NCBI GenBank assembly: GCA_003246205.1
Contig: QKBC01000025.1
Span: 62,001 to 126,000, forward strand
Direction: 5' to 3'
Source of the DNA: Flavobacterium haoranii
GTDB lineage: Bacteria; Bacteroidota; Bacteroidia; Flavobacteriales; Flavobacteriaceae
DNA length: 64,000 bases
The notes beneath the pieces were generated by a model. That model saw nothing but the letters and a program-made list of their open reading frames with translations, searched no databases and was not told the origin of the DNA. A program made the position numbers and the translations under genes. Shown here in pieces: positions 40,805-50,731 of this stretch; the first letter of the stretch is position 1; each line of letters starts with the position of its first letter.

Positions 40805-42223
40805 GCCTAAAAAGGTTAACAATCCATTTATAATTAGAATTTCAAACCCAAAATTGAAAGGCAGTAAATACTGGCTGGTGCTGTCCAGAAATAAAGAGAT
40901 GAAAACGGCCGAAAGAGCAATAATAGGCGTGTTGTAATCTTTTATTTTCCATTTGGTAAATAGACCAAAACTGAACAAGCCCAAGAGAGGTCCGTAAGTA
41001 AATCCGGCAAACTTAAAAACCTTGTCAATTAAACTGGAATCGTGGAAAGCATATTTAAAAAAGAGAATAATAAAGATTGAAATAAAAACAAATACAAGAT
41101 GAATCCTTTTTCGGAGCTTTATTTGTTGTGTTTCAGAGTATTTGTTTTCAATGTCCAAAATGTCAATACAAAAAGTTGTTGTTAAAGAAGTTAAAGAGCT
41201 GTCAGCGCTGGAAAAAGCTGCGGCAATAAGCCCTAATAGAAAACTGAATGCGACTGTAATGCCTAAATAATGATTAGCTAAAATAGGAAATAGTTGATCG
41301 CCATGTGCCTCAATATTGTATTTTAAAGCATATTCTGTAAACAATAAACCTAATACCAGAAAGAAGAAATTAACAACAGTTAATACTATTGTGAACCAAA
41401 ACATATTCTTTTGAGCATCTTTTAAACTGCGGCAAGTTAAGTTTTTCTGCATCATATCCTGATCAAGTCCGGTCATAACAATTGCAATGAAAGCACCGGA
41501 TAAGAATTGTTTCCAAAAGTAATTCGGGAGTTTCGGGTTCTCAAAAAAGAAAGTTTTAGAAAAATTACTTTCCGCAATAAAATCAGCAAAATTGGAAATG
41601 TTCAATCCTAAATCAGAGGAAACAACATAAATACATATCCCAACAGATAATAACATGAAAAATGTCTGCAAGGTATCCGTGAAGATAATAGTTTTGATTC
41701 CTGATTTAAAAGTATAAAGCCAGATTAAGATAATAGTTGCAGTAACAGTAACCCAGTAAGGTATTCCCAGTGGTTCAAAAACTAAAGTTTGCAGTACGTC
41801 TGCAACAAGTAGTAATCGAAGATTGGCTCCTACAGTTCTGGAAATGATAAAGAACCATGACCCTGTTTTATACGTTTGATTACCAAACCTATCTTTTAGA
41901 TAAGTGTAAATAGTAGTAAGATTCAGTTTGTAATATAACGGAAGCAAAACTACTCCAATAGTGAAATAACCTAATATATAGCCTAAGACCAACTGAAAAT
42001 AAGTGAATTGAGAAGCTTCTACTTTTCCCGGGACTGAAATAAAAGTGACTCCGGAAAGAGAAGCTCCGATCATACCAAAAGCAACTAAATACCACGGAGA
42101 TTGTTTGTTGGCTTTGAAAAAGGTATTATTACTTTCGTTATCGTTTCGGGTAGTAAGAAAAGAAATAAGAATTAAAACGGCAAAATAGGCTAATATTAAA
42201 AAAAGAATGGAAATAGGTTGCAT
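40781..42223 (-). CDS. Sodium:solute symporter (SSS family)
   Basis: 480 aa with 13 or so hydrophobic helices. ASLSGVTFISVPGKVEAS is the helix-1/2 sodium-site region of SSS proteins, and AAAFSSADSSLTSLTTTFCIDI the helix-8 sodium site. It should import an organic solute with sodium. The substrate cannot be named; the context is uninformative. It is divergent from recR. Confidence 0.92.
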   Translation of the reverse strand: MQPISILFLILAYFAVLILISFLTTRNDNESNNTFFKANKQSPWYLVAFGMIGASLSGVTFISVPGKVEASQFTYFQLVLGYILGYFTIGVVLLPLYYKLNLTTIYTYLKDRFGNQTYKTGSWFFIISRTVGANLRLLLVADVLQTLVFEPLGIPYWVTVTATIILIWLYTFKSGIKTIIFTDTLQTFFMLLSVGICIYVVSSDLGLNISNFADFIAESNFSKTFFFENPKLPNYFWKQFLSGAFIAIVMTGLDQDMMQKNLTCRSLKDAQKNMFWFTIVLTVVNFFFLVLGLLFTEYALKYNIEAHGDQLFPILANHYLGITVAFSFLLGLIAAAFSSADSSLTSLTTTFCIDILDIENKYSETQQIKLRKRIHLVFVFISIFIILFFKYAFHDSSLIDKVFKFAGFTYGPLLGLFSFGLFTKWKIKDYNTPIIALSAVFISLFLDSTSQYLLPFNFGFEILIINGLLTFLGLILVRRK

Positions 42224-42240
42224 AATTTTTGATCTTTAAG

Positions 42241-42248
42241 CAAAGATA
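42241..42248 (-). promoter_or_regulatory. -7 box of the symporter gene
   Basis: CAAAGATA on the + strand, TATCTTTG on the minus strand, 17 bases before the start codon. Confidence 0.5.
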
Positions 42249-42284
42249 GAAGTTTTTAAGAGATTTAATTCCGGGATACTTTCG

Positions 42285-42292
42285 TATTTTTG
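42285..42292 (+). promoter_or_regulatory. -7 box of recR
   Basis: TATTTTTG ends only five bases before the recR ATG, so transcription would begin at or next to the start codon and the mRNA would be leaderless or nearly so. Confidence 0.5.
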
Positions 42293-42297
42293 TAACC

Positions 42298-42918
42298 ATG
42301 GAATTGCCTTCAAAATTATTAGAAAATGCAGTGAATGAAATTTCACAATTGCCGGGAATAGGAAAACGGACTGCCTTGCGTTTGGTGTTGCATTTATTGC
42401 GTCAGCCGATAGAACAAACCGGGGATTTGGCAAATGCATTACTCAAAGTACGAGAAGAAATAATGTATTGTTCTAATTGTCATAACATTTCAGACAAGGA
42501 AGTTTGTCAAATTTGCGAAAATCCAAGTCGTGATACTTCATTAGTTTGCGTGGTAGAAGATGTACGTGATGTTATGGCTATTGAAAATACCGGTACTTAT
42601 AAAGGAATTTATCATGTTTTGGGTGGTAAGATTAATCCTATTGAAGGAATTGGGCCAAGTCAGTTGAATATTGTCTCATTGGTCGAAAAAGTGAAAAGCA
42701 ATGATGTGAAAGAAGTGATTTTTGCCTTGAGTTCAACAATGGAAGGAGATACAACAATTTTTTACATCTATAAACAAATAAAAGATTATAACGTAAAAAC
42801 ATCTACAATTGCACGTGGAATAGCCGTTGGAGATGAGTTAGAGTATGCAGATGAAGTTACTTTAGGAAGAAGCTTACAACATCGGATTCCTTATGAGCAA
42901 TCGTTAAATCAATTATAG
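42298..42918 (+). CDS. recR: Recombination mediator RecR
   Basis: 206 aa. Helix-hairpin-helix [20 protein letters not shown], the zinc finger [16 protein letters not shown], a Toprim domain ([26 protein letters not shown]) and the Walker-like C-terminus ([26 protein letters not shown]). With RecO it loads RecA at gaps. It stands alone, not in the dnaX-ybaB-recR order of proteobacteria. Confidence 0.98.
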   Translation: MELPSKLLENAVNEISQLPGIGKRTALRLVLHLLRQPIEQTGDLANALLKVREEIMYCSNCHNISDKEVCQICENPSRDTSLVCVVEDVRDVMAIENTGTYKGIYHVLGGKINPIEGIGPSQLNIVSLVEKVKSNDVKEVIFALSSTMEGDTTIFYIYKQIKDYNVKTSTIARGIAVGDELEYADEVTLGRSLQHRIPYEQSLNQL

Positions 42919-42920
42919 TG

Positions 42921-42938
42921 CTTTTTTCAATAAAAAAG
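42921..42938. terminator. Weak A/T hairpin after recR
   Basis: CTTTTTT-CAAT-AAAAAAG is a perfect 7-bp stem, nearly all A-T, three bases past the recR stop. It may act as a weak terminator between recR and the capsule operon. Confidence 0.35.
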
Positions 42939-42971
42939 TGATTTATTTTTAGAAAATTTAATAGTAAAAAC

Positions 42972-42979
42972 TATATTTG
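42972..42979 (+). promoter_or_regulatory. -7 box of the capsule/exopolysaccharide operon
   Basis: TATATTTG, a full TAnnTTTG match, 17 bases before the first export gene. No clear TTG precedes it. The next promoter-like box on this strand outside a gene is at 60611, so this one may drive about 17 kb. Confidence 0.62.
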
Positions 42980-42995
42980 TTTCCACAAAAATAAG

Positions 42996-43799
42996 ATGAT
43001 GAAGTGTAAACGTTTTTTACAATTGGTGTTGGTTTTGACTTTCTTTACTTCTTGTATATCAAATAAGCAGTTGGTGTATTTGCAGGATGATGGGAAATCA
43101 AATGAATCTATTGAAATAAAATCGACCCAGACAAAACCTTACAGGGTACAAACAAATGATATCTTAAGTATCAATATAAAAGCACTTGATCAAAAATTGG
43201 TCGAGATGTTTAATCCTTCTACAAATACAGGGAATGCCCAACAGCAAAATTCGCCTCAGAATTTATATTTCAATGGTTTTGTGGTAGACGATCATGGAAA
43301 CATAAGAGTTCCGGTTTTGGGAGAAGTTAATGTAATGGGGTATACTTTGGAAGAGATTAGGTCAACTATTGAAAAGAGGCTTCTGGATGAGTATTTCAGA
43401 ACCCAGTCAAGACTTTTTGTGAATGTGAAATTAGCAGGTTTGCGTTACACCGTTAATGGTGAGATCGGTTCTCCGGGAACAAATGTACTTTATCAGGATA
43501 AAGCTAATATAATGGAAGCTATCGCTAATTCCGGAGATATAACGATGACCGGTGACCGTAAAAATGTACAAGTGATCCGAAAATATCCTTATGGATTTCA
43601 AACATATTATATTGATTTAACAAGTTCTAAAGCTGTAGAATCACCGGTTTTTTATTTGCAGCCTAATGATTACATCTATATTAAACCTTTGAAACAAAAA
43701 TCTTGGGGGACCGGAACAACAGGTATGCAAACAGTCAGTACTATTATAACAGCACTTTCACTGGTGACCACAACTATTTTATTAACTAGAAACCTATAA
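42996..43799 (+). CDS. Polysaccharide export lipoprotein (Wza-like, OPX family)
   Basis: 267 aa. Lipoprotein signal with the box FTSC at residues 17-20. The Poly_export domain starts YRVQTNDILSINIKALDQ, followed by SLBB-type repeats (YTVNGEIGSPGTNVLY; IYIKPLKQKSW). A hydrophobic C-terminal segment (STIITALSLVTTTILL) is present, as in many Bacteroidota members. It forms the outer-membrane exit for the polymer together with the kinase encoded next. Two ATG codons are in tandem at the start. Confidence 0.93.
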   Translation: MMKCKRFLQLVLVLTFFTSCISNKQLVYLQDDGKSNESIEIKSTQTKPYRVQTNDILSINIKALDQKLVEMFNPSTNTGNAQQQNSPQNLYFNGFVVDDHGNIRVPVLGEVNVMGYTLEEIRSTIEKRLLDEYFRTQSRLFVNVKLAGLRYTVNGEIGSPGTNVLYQDKANIMEAIANSGDITMTGDRKNVQVIRKYPYGFQTYYIDLTSSKAVESPVFYLQPNDYIYIKPLKQKSWGTGTTGMQTVSTIITALSLVTTTILLTRNL

Positions 43800-43806
43800 A
43801 AAGAAG

Positions 43807-46278
43807 ATGTTAGATACCAAAGATTTTTCTTTTTTTGAAACACAAAGCAGCTTTGATTTTAAAGGTTTTTTAATTAGGCTTCTAAGCTATTGGAAATGGT
43901 TCTTACTGAGTTTGATCATTACATTTTTGGTTGCTTATAATGTAAATATTCGCAAGCCTAAAGTTTATGGATTAGAATCCTTGATCGTAATTAAAGATGA
44001 AAATAATTCATTTTTTACATCAAATACCAGTTTAGTCTTTAATTGGGGAGGAGTATCAGAGAAAGTACAAACCATTATTACAACGTTAAAATCAAGATCC
44101 CATAACGAGCTTGTTGTAGATAAGCTTCAATATTATATTCAGTATCTGAAAAAGGGGAAATATTATTTTGAAGACGTTTATGGAGCGACACCTTTTAAAG
44201 TTGCTATTGATAAAAATAAAGGGCAGTTAACATTAGCTCCGATAAAAATTAAATTTTTATCGCCGACAGAATTTCAATTGTCAGTCGATTTTAAGGAAAA
44301 TGGTTCCAGAACGCTAATTCATTATGTAGATAATTCCAGAAGCAAATTCTCATTCGGAGAAGTTGAATTCTCTAAAAAATTCAAAGTAGGTGAAAATATC
44401 AATCTACCTTTTTTACATTTAAGACTTTATATTCTGCCGGAAGCAGGTCAATATGTGGGAAAAGAATATTTTATACGTTTTGATGATTTTAACAATACGG
44501 TAGCACGCTACAAAGGTATCGATGTGAATGCAGATACTAAGGCTCAATCCGTTGTGTCATTACAATTGCAAGGAGCAAACAAATATCGTTTAGTAGAATA
44601 TTTGAACGAAACGATAAATGTATTGCGTAAAAACCAATTGGAGAGTAAAAATAAATTTGCGACAAACACGATTAATTTCATTGATAGTACATTAATCATG
44701 ATGGAAGCTCAGATAAAAGATGCTGAAAATGAGCTAAAAGATTTCAGGAAAGGGAAAAACGTATTTGAGTTAGAATCAGGTGGGCAAAAATTAACGGAAC
44801 GATTAACAGAATTTGATACCCAAAAAGATTTGATTCAACGTAAAATGGAATATTTAAACCATTTGAAATCTTATTTGGAAAAAAGTACAGATTTTTCAAA
44901 ATTACCGGCGCCATCCGTTGCCGGAATAGATGATCCTAATATTTTAGCTAATGTTTCAAAATTGATACAACTTTCAGCTGAAAGAGAAGAATTAGGATAT
45001 GCAGTTAAGAGTAATGATATCTTTACAGAATTTGATGTAGAAATGGAAGCTCTTAAAAAAGTATTACTGGAAAATATTTCAAGTGCTAAAGGAGCTTTAC
45101 AGCTTGATTTACAGCTTATAAATAGAAATATAGCAATTGCTGAAGGAGAGATTGGGCAGTTGCCGGAACTGAAGCAAGAACATATCAAAATAACACGCAA
45201 ATACAATCTTAAAGATAATATCTACAATACATTTCTTCAAAAAAGAAGTGAAGCCGAGATCATTAGGGCAGCTAACAGCTCGGATGTAGAATTTATTGAC
45301 ACAGCTAAAGATGTAGGAGGAGGTTTAAAAGGACCAAAAACGAGTGTCAATTATATTTTAGCTGCATTTTTAGGTTTTATAATTCCTTTTGTGATAGTGT
45401 TGCTAATTACCTTGTTAGATAATAATATTAACTCGGTTGAAGATATTCAAAAATTGACAAAAATTCCGGTTATCGGAATAATTGGAAAGAAAAATACAGA
45501 AAACAATTTATCTGTTTTTGAAAAACCGAAATCGCCACTAGCAGAGTCGTTCAGAGCTATCCGTTCTTCACTTCAGTTTCTGTATAAAAAACAAAAAGAT
45601 GATGGAACAAAAATTCTGATGCTAACATCATCTGTTAGTGGAGAAGGAAAAACATTTTGTTCGATCAATCTAGCAACTGTTTTTGCACTAAGTGAGAAGA
45701 AAACGGTAATTGTCGGATTAGATCTGAGAAAGCCTAAGATATTCGGTGACTTTAATATAGACAATGTTACCGGTGTTGTAAATTATCTGATTGGACAAAA
45801 AACGTTAGACGAAGTTACACAAAGTACACATATTCCTCATTTAGATTTGATTACATCAGGACCTATTCCTCCTAATCCTGCAGAATTATTGATGGGAGAT
45901 TCTATGAGAGATATGATAGAAGAACTGAAAGCAAAGTATGATTATGTTATTTTGGATACTCCGCCGGTAGGACTTGTTTCAGATGCTCTGGAATTAGCAC
46001 GTTATTGCGATGCAACACTTTATGTTACACGTCAGGGATATACGAAAAAAGGAATGCTGGGAGTAGTTAATGAAAAACATAAAAGAGGAGAATTACATAA
46101 TATTAGCATTTTATTTAACGGTTTCCAAAATAAAGCAAAATACGGTTATGGCTATGGTTATGGTTACGGTTATGGCTACGGTTACGGAGCTTATGGAGAA
46201 GCTTATATGGAACGTGATACATCTGCGTCAGGTTGGAAGAAGAGGTTAAACAAATGGTTGAGAAAATTAAAATTCTAA
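43807..46278 (+). CDS. Polysaccharide co-polymerase / BY-type tyrosine kinase (Wzc-like)
   Basis: 823 aa. A membrane helix near 32-47, a periplasmic coiled-coil region (about 270-480) and a second helix near 515-540 are followed by the cytoplasmic kinase: Walker A SSVSGEGKT (about 608-616), Walker A' VGLDLRKPK and Walker B VILDTPPVGLVSDAL. The C-terminus has eight Tyr-Gly pairs then AYGEAYMERD, an unusually regular tyrosine cluster for autophosphorylation. It controls chain length and export. No low-molecular-weight phosphatase (Wzb) is adjacent. Confidence 0.95.
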   Translation: MLDTKDFSFFETQSSFDFKGFLIRLLSYWKWFLLSLIITFLVAYNVNIRKPKVYGLESLIVIKDENNSFFTSNTSLVFNWGGVSEKVQTIITTLKSRSHNELVVDKLQYYIQYLKKGKYYFEDVYGATPFKVAIDKNKGQLTLAPIKIKFLSPTEFQLSVDFKENGSRTLIHYVDNSRSKFSFGEVEFSKKFKVGENINLPFLHLRLYILPEAGQYVGKEYFIRFDDFNNTVARYKGIDVNADTKAQSVVSLQLQGANKYRLVEYLNETINVLRKNQLESKNKFATNTINFIDSTLIMMEAQIKDAENELKDFRKGKNVFELESGGQKLTERLTEFDTQKDLIQRKMEYLNHLKSYLEKSTDFSKLPAPSVAGIDDPNILANVSKLIQLSAEREELGYAVKSNDIFTEFDVEMEALKKVLLENISSAKGALQLDLQLINRNIAIAEGEIGQLPELKQEHIKITRKYNLKDNIYNTFLQKRSEAEIIRAANSSDVEFIDTAKDVGGGLKGPKTSVNYILAAFLGFIIPFVIVLLITLLDNNINSVEDIQKLTKIPVIGIIGKKNTENNLSVFEKPKSPLAESFRAIRSSLQFLYKKQKDDGTKILMLTSSVSGEGKTFCSINLATVFALSEKKTVIVGLDLRKPKIFGDFNIDNVTGVVNYLIGQKTLDEVTQSTHIPHLDLITSGPIPPNPAELLMGDSMRDMIEELKAKYDYVILDTPPVGLVSDALELARYCDATLYVTRQGYTKKGMLGVVNEKHKRGELHNISILFNGFQNKAKYGYGYGYGYGYGYGYGAYGEAYMERDTSASGWKKRLNKWLRKLKF
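46141..46188 (+). repeat. Eight-fold hexamer repeat encoding (Tyr-Gly)8
   Basis: Eight TAY-GGN units in the 3' end of the BY-kinase gene. Codons alternate (TAC/TAT, GGT/GGC/GGA), so the DNA repeat is imperfect while the peptide repeat is exact. Confidence 0.95.
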
Positions 46279-47234
46279 TAACAGGAGGAGCCGGTTTTAT
46301 CGGTTCAAATCTTTGCGAATATTTTTTAGCTAAAAACTATAAAGTTGTTTGCTTGGATAATTTCAGTACAGGAAAGAGAGAAAATTTACATGACTTCTTT
46401 TCTAATCCTGATTTTGAATTAATTGAAGGTGATATTCGTGATCTGCAAACGTGTCATCGTGCCGTTAAAGATGTTACTTATGTCTTACATCAGGCAGCGC
46501 TAGGAAGTGTTCCCAGATCAATTAAAGATCCTGTTACAACTAATGACGTAAATATTTCAGGCTTTTTGAATATGCTGATCGCAGCTAGAGATGCCAATGT
46601 AAAACGCTTTATATATGCAGCCAGTTCTTCTACCTATGGAGATTCTGAATCTTTGCCTAAAGTTGAAGACAAAATCGGAAGACCCTTATCTCCTTATGCA
46701 GTAACCAAGTATGTAAATGAACTATATGCAGATGTTTTTGCTAAAACGTATGGAATAGAAGTTATTGGTTTGCGCTATTTCAATGTTTTCGGACGTAGAC
46801 AAGATCCTAATGGTGCTTATGCTGCGGTAATCCCGAAATTTGTTTTACAGCTAATGCAGCATGAATCTCCTGTTATTAATGGCAACGGTGAATTTTCAAG
46901 AGACTTTACCTATATTGACAATGTTATTCAAATGAATGAACTGGCAATGCAGACACAAAATGAGAAAGCTGTAAATACAGTGTACAATACGGCTTTCGGA
47001 GAGCGTACAACTCTTAATGATTTGGTTACTATTCTAAAAGAGGAATTAACTAAATTTGATCCCGAAATTGAGAAAGTTGAGATTATTCATGGACCAAATC
47101 GTTTAGGCGATATTCCACATTCGTTAGCTAGTATTGATAGAGCAAAAAAATACCTGAATTATAATCCCCAATTTTCAATGAAATCCGGATTAAAAAAATC
47201 GGTAGCATGGTATTGGGAAAATTTAAAAAAGTAA
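46254..47234 (+). CDS. UDP-N-acetylglucosamine/uronate 4-epimerase (WbpP/TviC-like)
   Basis: 326 aa from ATG 46254 ([19 protein letters not shown]); the track uses an upstream TTG. The start overlaps the kinase gene by 25 bases. It is an extended SDR with NAD-binding GGAGFIG, catalytic Ser-rich [11 protein letters not shown] and YAVTK (Tyr/Lys). [25 protein letters not shown] resembles epimerases acting on UDP-GlcNAc or its uronic acid. With the dehydrogenase at 48647 it could give UDP-GalNAcA. Confidence 0.87.
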   Translation: MVEKIKILITGGAGFIGSNLCEYFLAKNYKVVCLDNFSTGKRENLHDFFSNPDFELIEGDIRDLQTCHRAVKDVTYVLHQAALGSVPRSIKDPVTTNDVNISGFLNMLIAARDANVKRFIYAASSSTYGDSESLPKVEDKIGRPLSPYAVTKYVNELYADVFAKTYGIEVIGLRYFNVFGRRQDPNGAYAAVIPKFVLQLMQHESPVINGNGEFSRDFTYIDNVIQMNELAMQTQNEKAVNTVYNTAFGERTTLNDLVTILKEELTKFDPEIEKVEIIHGPNRLGDIPHSLASIDRAKKYLNYNPQFSMKSGLKKSVAWYWENLKK

Positions 47235-47241
47235 GCTTATA

Positions 47242-48636
47242 ATGAAAATATCTAAAATTTGTTGTATTGGAGCCGGATACGTAGGAGGTCCCACTATGGC
47301 AGTAATAGCACAAAAGTGTCCTCAAATTCAAGTTACAGTTGTTGATTTAAATGAAGCCAGAATAGCAGCATGGAATGATAATGATTTAACTAAATTACCG
47401 GTTTACGAACCAGGTTTGGCAGATGTTGTAGCGGAAGCCAGAGGTCGAAATTTGTTCTTTTCAACAGAAGTAGATAAAGCTATTGATGAAGCTGAAATGA
47501 TTTTTATATCCGTTAACACACCTACTAAAACCTATGGGATAGGCAAAGGGATGGCAGCTGATTTAAAATATATAGAATTGTGTGCCCGTCAAATTGCCCG
47601 TGTAGCTAAAGATAGTAAAATAGTAGTAGAAAAATCTACATTGCCTGTAAGAACGGCAAGTGCTATAAAAAGTATTTTAGATCATACCGGAAATGGGGTG
47701 CAGTTCCAGATTTTGTCAAACCCCGAGTTTTTAGCAGAAGGAACAGCTATAGAAGATTTATTTACTCCGGACAGAGTTCTGATTGGAGGAGAAACAGCAA
47801 CTTCTGAAGGACAAAAAGCTGTAAATGCCTTAGTTGACGTTTATGCAAATTGGGTTCCGAAAGATAAAATATTGACAACTAATGTATGGTCTTCTGAACT
47901 TTCAAAACTGACGGCTAATGCTTTCTTGGCGCAGCGTGTATCTTCGATAAATTCCATTAGTGAATTGTGTGAAAGGACAGGTGCAAATGTGAATGAAGTA
48001 GCCAAAGCTATTGGTTTGGATTCCAGAATTGGGGCTAAATTTTTGAAAGCTTCTGTTGGATTTGGAGGTTCATGTTTTCAAAAAGATATTCTGAATTTAG
48101 TTTATATAGCTAAAAGTTACGGATTGGATGAAGTAGCAGATTATTGGGAACAGGTTATTATTATGAATGATCATCAAAAGAGAAGGTTCGCAGATAACAT
48201 TATTAAGACCTTATACAATACGGTTTCCGGTAAAAAGATCACATTTTTAGGTTGGGCCTTCAAAAAGGATACAAATGATACGCGTGAATCAGCAGCTATC
48301 TATGTGGCAGATTATCTTTTGAACGAACAGGCAAATATTGCTGTTTTTGATCCAAAAGTACAAGAGCAGCAAATTTTAACGGATTTAGATTATTTAAATA
48401 CACGTAGCTCTGAAGAAAATAAAAATAATGTTGATATAACTAATGATCCATATCAGGCATGTAAAGATTCTCATGCTATTGCCGTGTTAACAGAATGGGA
48501 TGAATTTAAAACATATGATTGGCAAAAGATATATGATAGAATGTTAAAACCGGCTTTTATTTTTGATGGTAGAAATATTTTAAACAAAGAAGAATTAGAA
48601 AAAATAGGTTTCATTTACAAAGCTATTGGGTCTTAA
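47242..48636 (+). CDS. ugd: UDP-glucose 6-dehydrogenase (long type)
   Basis: 464 aa, longer than most bacterial Ugd and close to the animal/plant type. [21 protein letters not shown] starts the NAD domain, VNTPTKTYG and STLPVRTA follow, and the catalytic Cys lies in [11 protein letters not shown]. It makes UDP-glucuronic acid, implying a uronic acid in the polymer or a precursor pool. Confidence 0.93.
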   Translation: MKISKICCIGAGYVGGPTMAVIAQKCPQIQVTVVDLNEARIAAWNDNDLTKLPVYEPGLADVVAEARGRNLFFSTEVDKAIDEAEMIFISVNTPTKTYGIGKGMAADLKYIELCARQIARVAKDSKIVVEKSTLPVRTASAIKSILDHTGNGVQFQILSNPEFLAEGTAIEDLFTPDRVLIGGETATSEGQKAVNALVDVYANWVPKDKILTTNVWSSELSKLTANAFLAQRVSSINSISELCERTGANVNEVAKAIGLDSRIGAKFLKASVGFGGSCFQKDILNLVYIAKSYGLDEVADYWEQVIIMNDHQKRRFADNIIKTLYNTVSGKKITFLGWAFKKDTNDTRESAAIYVADYLLNEQANIAVFDPKVQEQQILTDLDYLNTRSSEENKNNVDITNDPYQACKDSHAIAVLTEWDEFKTYDWQKIYDRMLKPAFIFDGRNILNKEELEKIGFIYKAIGS

Positions 48637-48646
48637 AAAAATAAAG

Positions 48647-49924
48647 ATGAGTATTAAAATAGGGATCATAGGTTTAGGTTATGTAGGTTTGCCTTTGGCA
48701 CGTTTGTTTGCAACCAAATATCCGGTTGTTGGTTTTGATATCAATCAAAATAGAATCAAAGAATTGCGACAAGGGAAAGATACAACTTTAGAAGTTGAAG
48801 ATGACGAACTGCAGGCTGTTTTAAAGGAGAAGAATGACAATGAGATTGGATTGTATTGTTCTGATCAGATGGAAGATATAGAAGGTTGTAATTACTATAT
48901 TGTAACAGTACCTACTCCTGTTGATAAGCACAACAGGCCTGATTTGACTCCACTTTATAAAGCCAGTGAAACAGTAGGGAAGGTTTTGAGAAAAGGAGAT
49001 GTTGTAATTTATGAATCAACTGTTTACCCTGGAGTTACGGAAGAAGAATGTATCCCCGTTTTGGAAAAAGTATCGGGATTGAAGTTCAATGAAGATTTCT
49101 TTGCAGGATATTCGCCGGAAAGAATAAATCCGGGAGATAAAGAACATACCGTTGAAAAGATATTGAAAGTTACTTCGGGTTCAACACCTGAAATCGGTCA
49201 AAGAGTAAACGAACTTTATAAAAGTGTTATTATAGCCGGAACGCATTTGGCTCCAACCATAAAAGTGGCTGAAGCTGCAAAAGTGATTGAAAACTCACAG
49301 CGTGATATTAATATTGCTTTTGTTAATGAACTAGCTAAGATATTTAACTTGTTGGATATTAATACACATGCAGTTTTAGAAGCAGCCGGTACAAAATGGA
49401 ATTTTCTTCCGTTTAAACCAGGATTAGTTGGCGGGCATTGTATAGGTGTAGATCCGTATTATCTGGCACAAAAAGCACAAGAAAAAGGATATCATCCGGA
49501 AATTATTCTGGCAGGAAGAAGATTGAATGACAGTATGGGGGAATATGTAGCGTCACAAGTAGTGAAGCACATGATTAAAAAAGGAATTAATGTCAATAAT
49601 GCTTCTGTATTATTACTGGGAATCACTTTTAAAGAAAATTGTCCGGATGTTCGCAATACTAAAATTGTAGATGTTATTCAAGCTCTGGAGGAATATGGAA
49701 TGAAAGTAACTACTTTTGATCCTTGGGCAGACCCTAAAGAAGTAAAACATGAATATGGTGTTGAGAGTGTTAAAGTAAAACCAGACGAACAGTTTGATGC
49801 TGTAGTTTTAGGAGTTGCTCATAAAGAATTCAGACAGATGGATTTACAGCAATTTTGTAAAACGCAATCGGTTATTTATGATGTAAAAGGAGTTTTAAGT
49901 GATAACGTTGACGGTAGATTATAA
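48647..49924 (+). CDS. UDP-N-acetylhexosamine 6-dehydrogenase (WbpO/TviB-like)
   Basis: 425 aa from ATG 48647 (MSIKIGIIGLGYVGLPLA); the track begins at a TTG inside the end of ugd. NAD motif GLGYVGLPL, ESTVYPGVTEEECIPVLE, and GGHCIGVDPYYLAQKAQEKGYHPE with the catalytic Cys are typical of Vi-antigen TviB and WbpO. It should produce UDP-GlcNAcA or UDP-GalNAcA. The cell thus has two separate routes to uronic acids in this locus. Confidence 0.9.
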   Translation: MSIKIGIIGLGYVGLPLARLFATKYPVVGFDINQNRIKELRQGKDTTLEVEDDELQAVLKEKNDNEIGLYCSDQMEDIEGCNYYIVTVPTPVDKHNRPDLTPLYKASETVGKVLRKGDVVIYESTVYPGVTEEECIPVLEKVSGLKFNEDFFAGYSPERINPGDKEHTVEKILKVTSGSTPEIGQRVNELYKSVIIAGTHLAPTIKVAEAAKVIENSQRDINIAFVNELAKIFNLLDINTHAVLEAAGTKWNFLPFKPGLVGGHCIGVDPYYLAQKAQEKGYHPEIILAGRRLNDSMGEYVASQVVKHMIKKGINVNNASVLLLGITFKENCPDVRNTKIVDVIQALEEYGMKVTTFDPWADPKEVKHEYGVESVKVKPDEQFDAVVLGVAHKEFRQMDLQQFCKTQSVIYDVKGVLSDNVDGRL

Positions 49925-49927
49925 TAA

Positions 49928-50731
49928 ATGATGTTGAATAAAAATTTTGAAATAGCGATACAAGCTGCTGTAAAAGCCGGAGAAAAAGTAAACGAGATCT
50001 ATAATAATTTTGACGGAGAGGTTATTGTAAAAGAGGATGATTCACCTTTAACTATCGCTGATAAAGAATCAAATGAGATCATAAAAAACTTTTTGACAGC
50101 AACAGATATTCCCATTATAAGTGAGGAAATCAAAAATGCAGATTATTCTTTGCGAAAAACTTGGAATATCTGTTGGTTAGTTGATCCGTTAGACGGGACA
50201 AAAGAGTTTATAAAAAGGAACGGACAATTTACGGTGAATATTGCATTGATTGAACAAGGACGCCCTGTTTTCGGAGTGATTTATGTACCTGTTTCAAAAG
50301 AACTTTATGTTGGTTTTGTGAATGAAAAAGCAAGCTATTACTATAAGAATGTAAACAAAGTTTTTTCATTAGAGGATTATATAAAGAATGCTGTAGAATT
50401 ACAACCGGTTTTGCCTTCATCTGAAATTACGGTGGTTTGTAGCAATTCACATTTGAATGAAGAAACAGAACAGTTCATTAAAGAATTGGGAAAAAAATTT
50501 ACACAAGTAAATAAAGTAAATGCAGGAAGCTCATTAAAATTTTGCTTAGTCGCTAGTGGTAAGGCTCATGTTTATCCCAGATTAGCGCCAACGATGGAAT
50601 GGGATACAGCGGCCGGACAAGCAATCTGTAATGCTGTTGGAGTAAAGGTTGTAAACCAAGAAACAGGTGGTGAACTACAATATAATAAAGAGAATTTGCT
50701 CAATCCGAGCTTTGTAGTAGAATATGACTAA
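49928..50731 (+). CDS. cysQ: 3'(2'),5'-bisphosphate nucleotidase
   Basis: 267 aa inositol-monophosphatase fold. The metal site is ISEE followed by WLVDPLDGTKEFIKRNGQFTVNIAL, and MEWDTAAGQAIC near residue 220. It degrades PAP, the by-product when PAPS donates sulfate or is reduced, and can hydrolyse PAPS itself. It leads the sulfate-activation block, overlapping the next gene by eight bases. Confidence 0.94.
   Translation: MMLNKNFEIAIQAAVKAGEKVNEIYNNFDGEVIVKEDDSPLTIADKESNEIIKNFLTATDIPIISEEIKNADYSLRKTWNICWLVDPLDGTKEFIKRNGQFTVNIALIEQGRPVFGVIYVPVSKELYVGFVNEKASYYYKNVNKVFSLEDYIKNAVELQPVLPSSEITVVCSNSHLNEETEQFIKELGKKFTQVNKVNAGSSLKFCLVASGKAHVYPRLAPTMEWDTAAGQAICNAVGVKVVNQETGGELQYNKENLLNPSFVVEYD

Noticed and set aside
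46141-46188. Tandem repeat as a CRISPR or transposon-related array
   Set aside because: It is an in-frame (Tyr-Gly) coding repeat without spacers.
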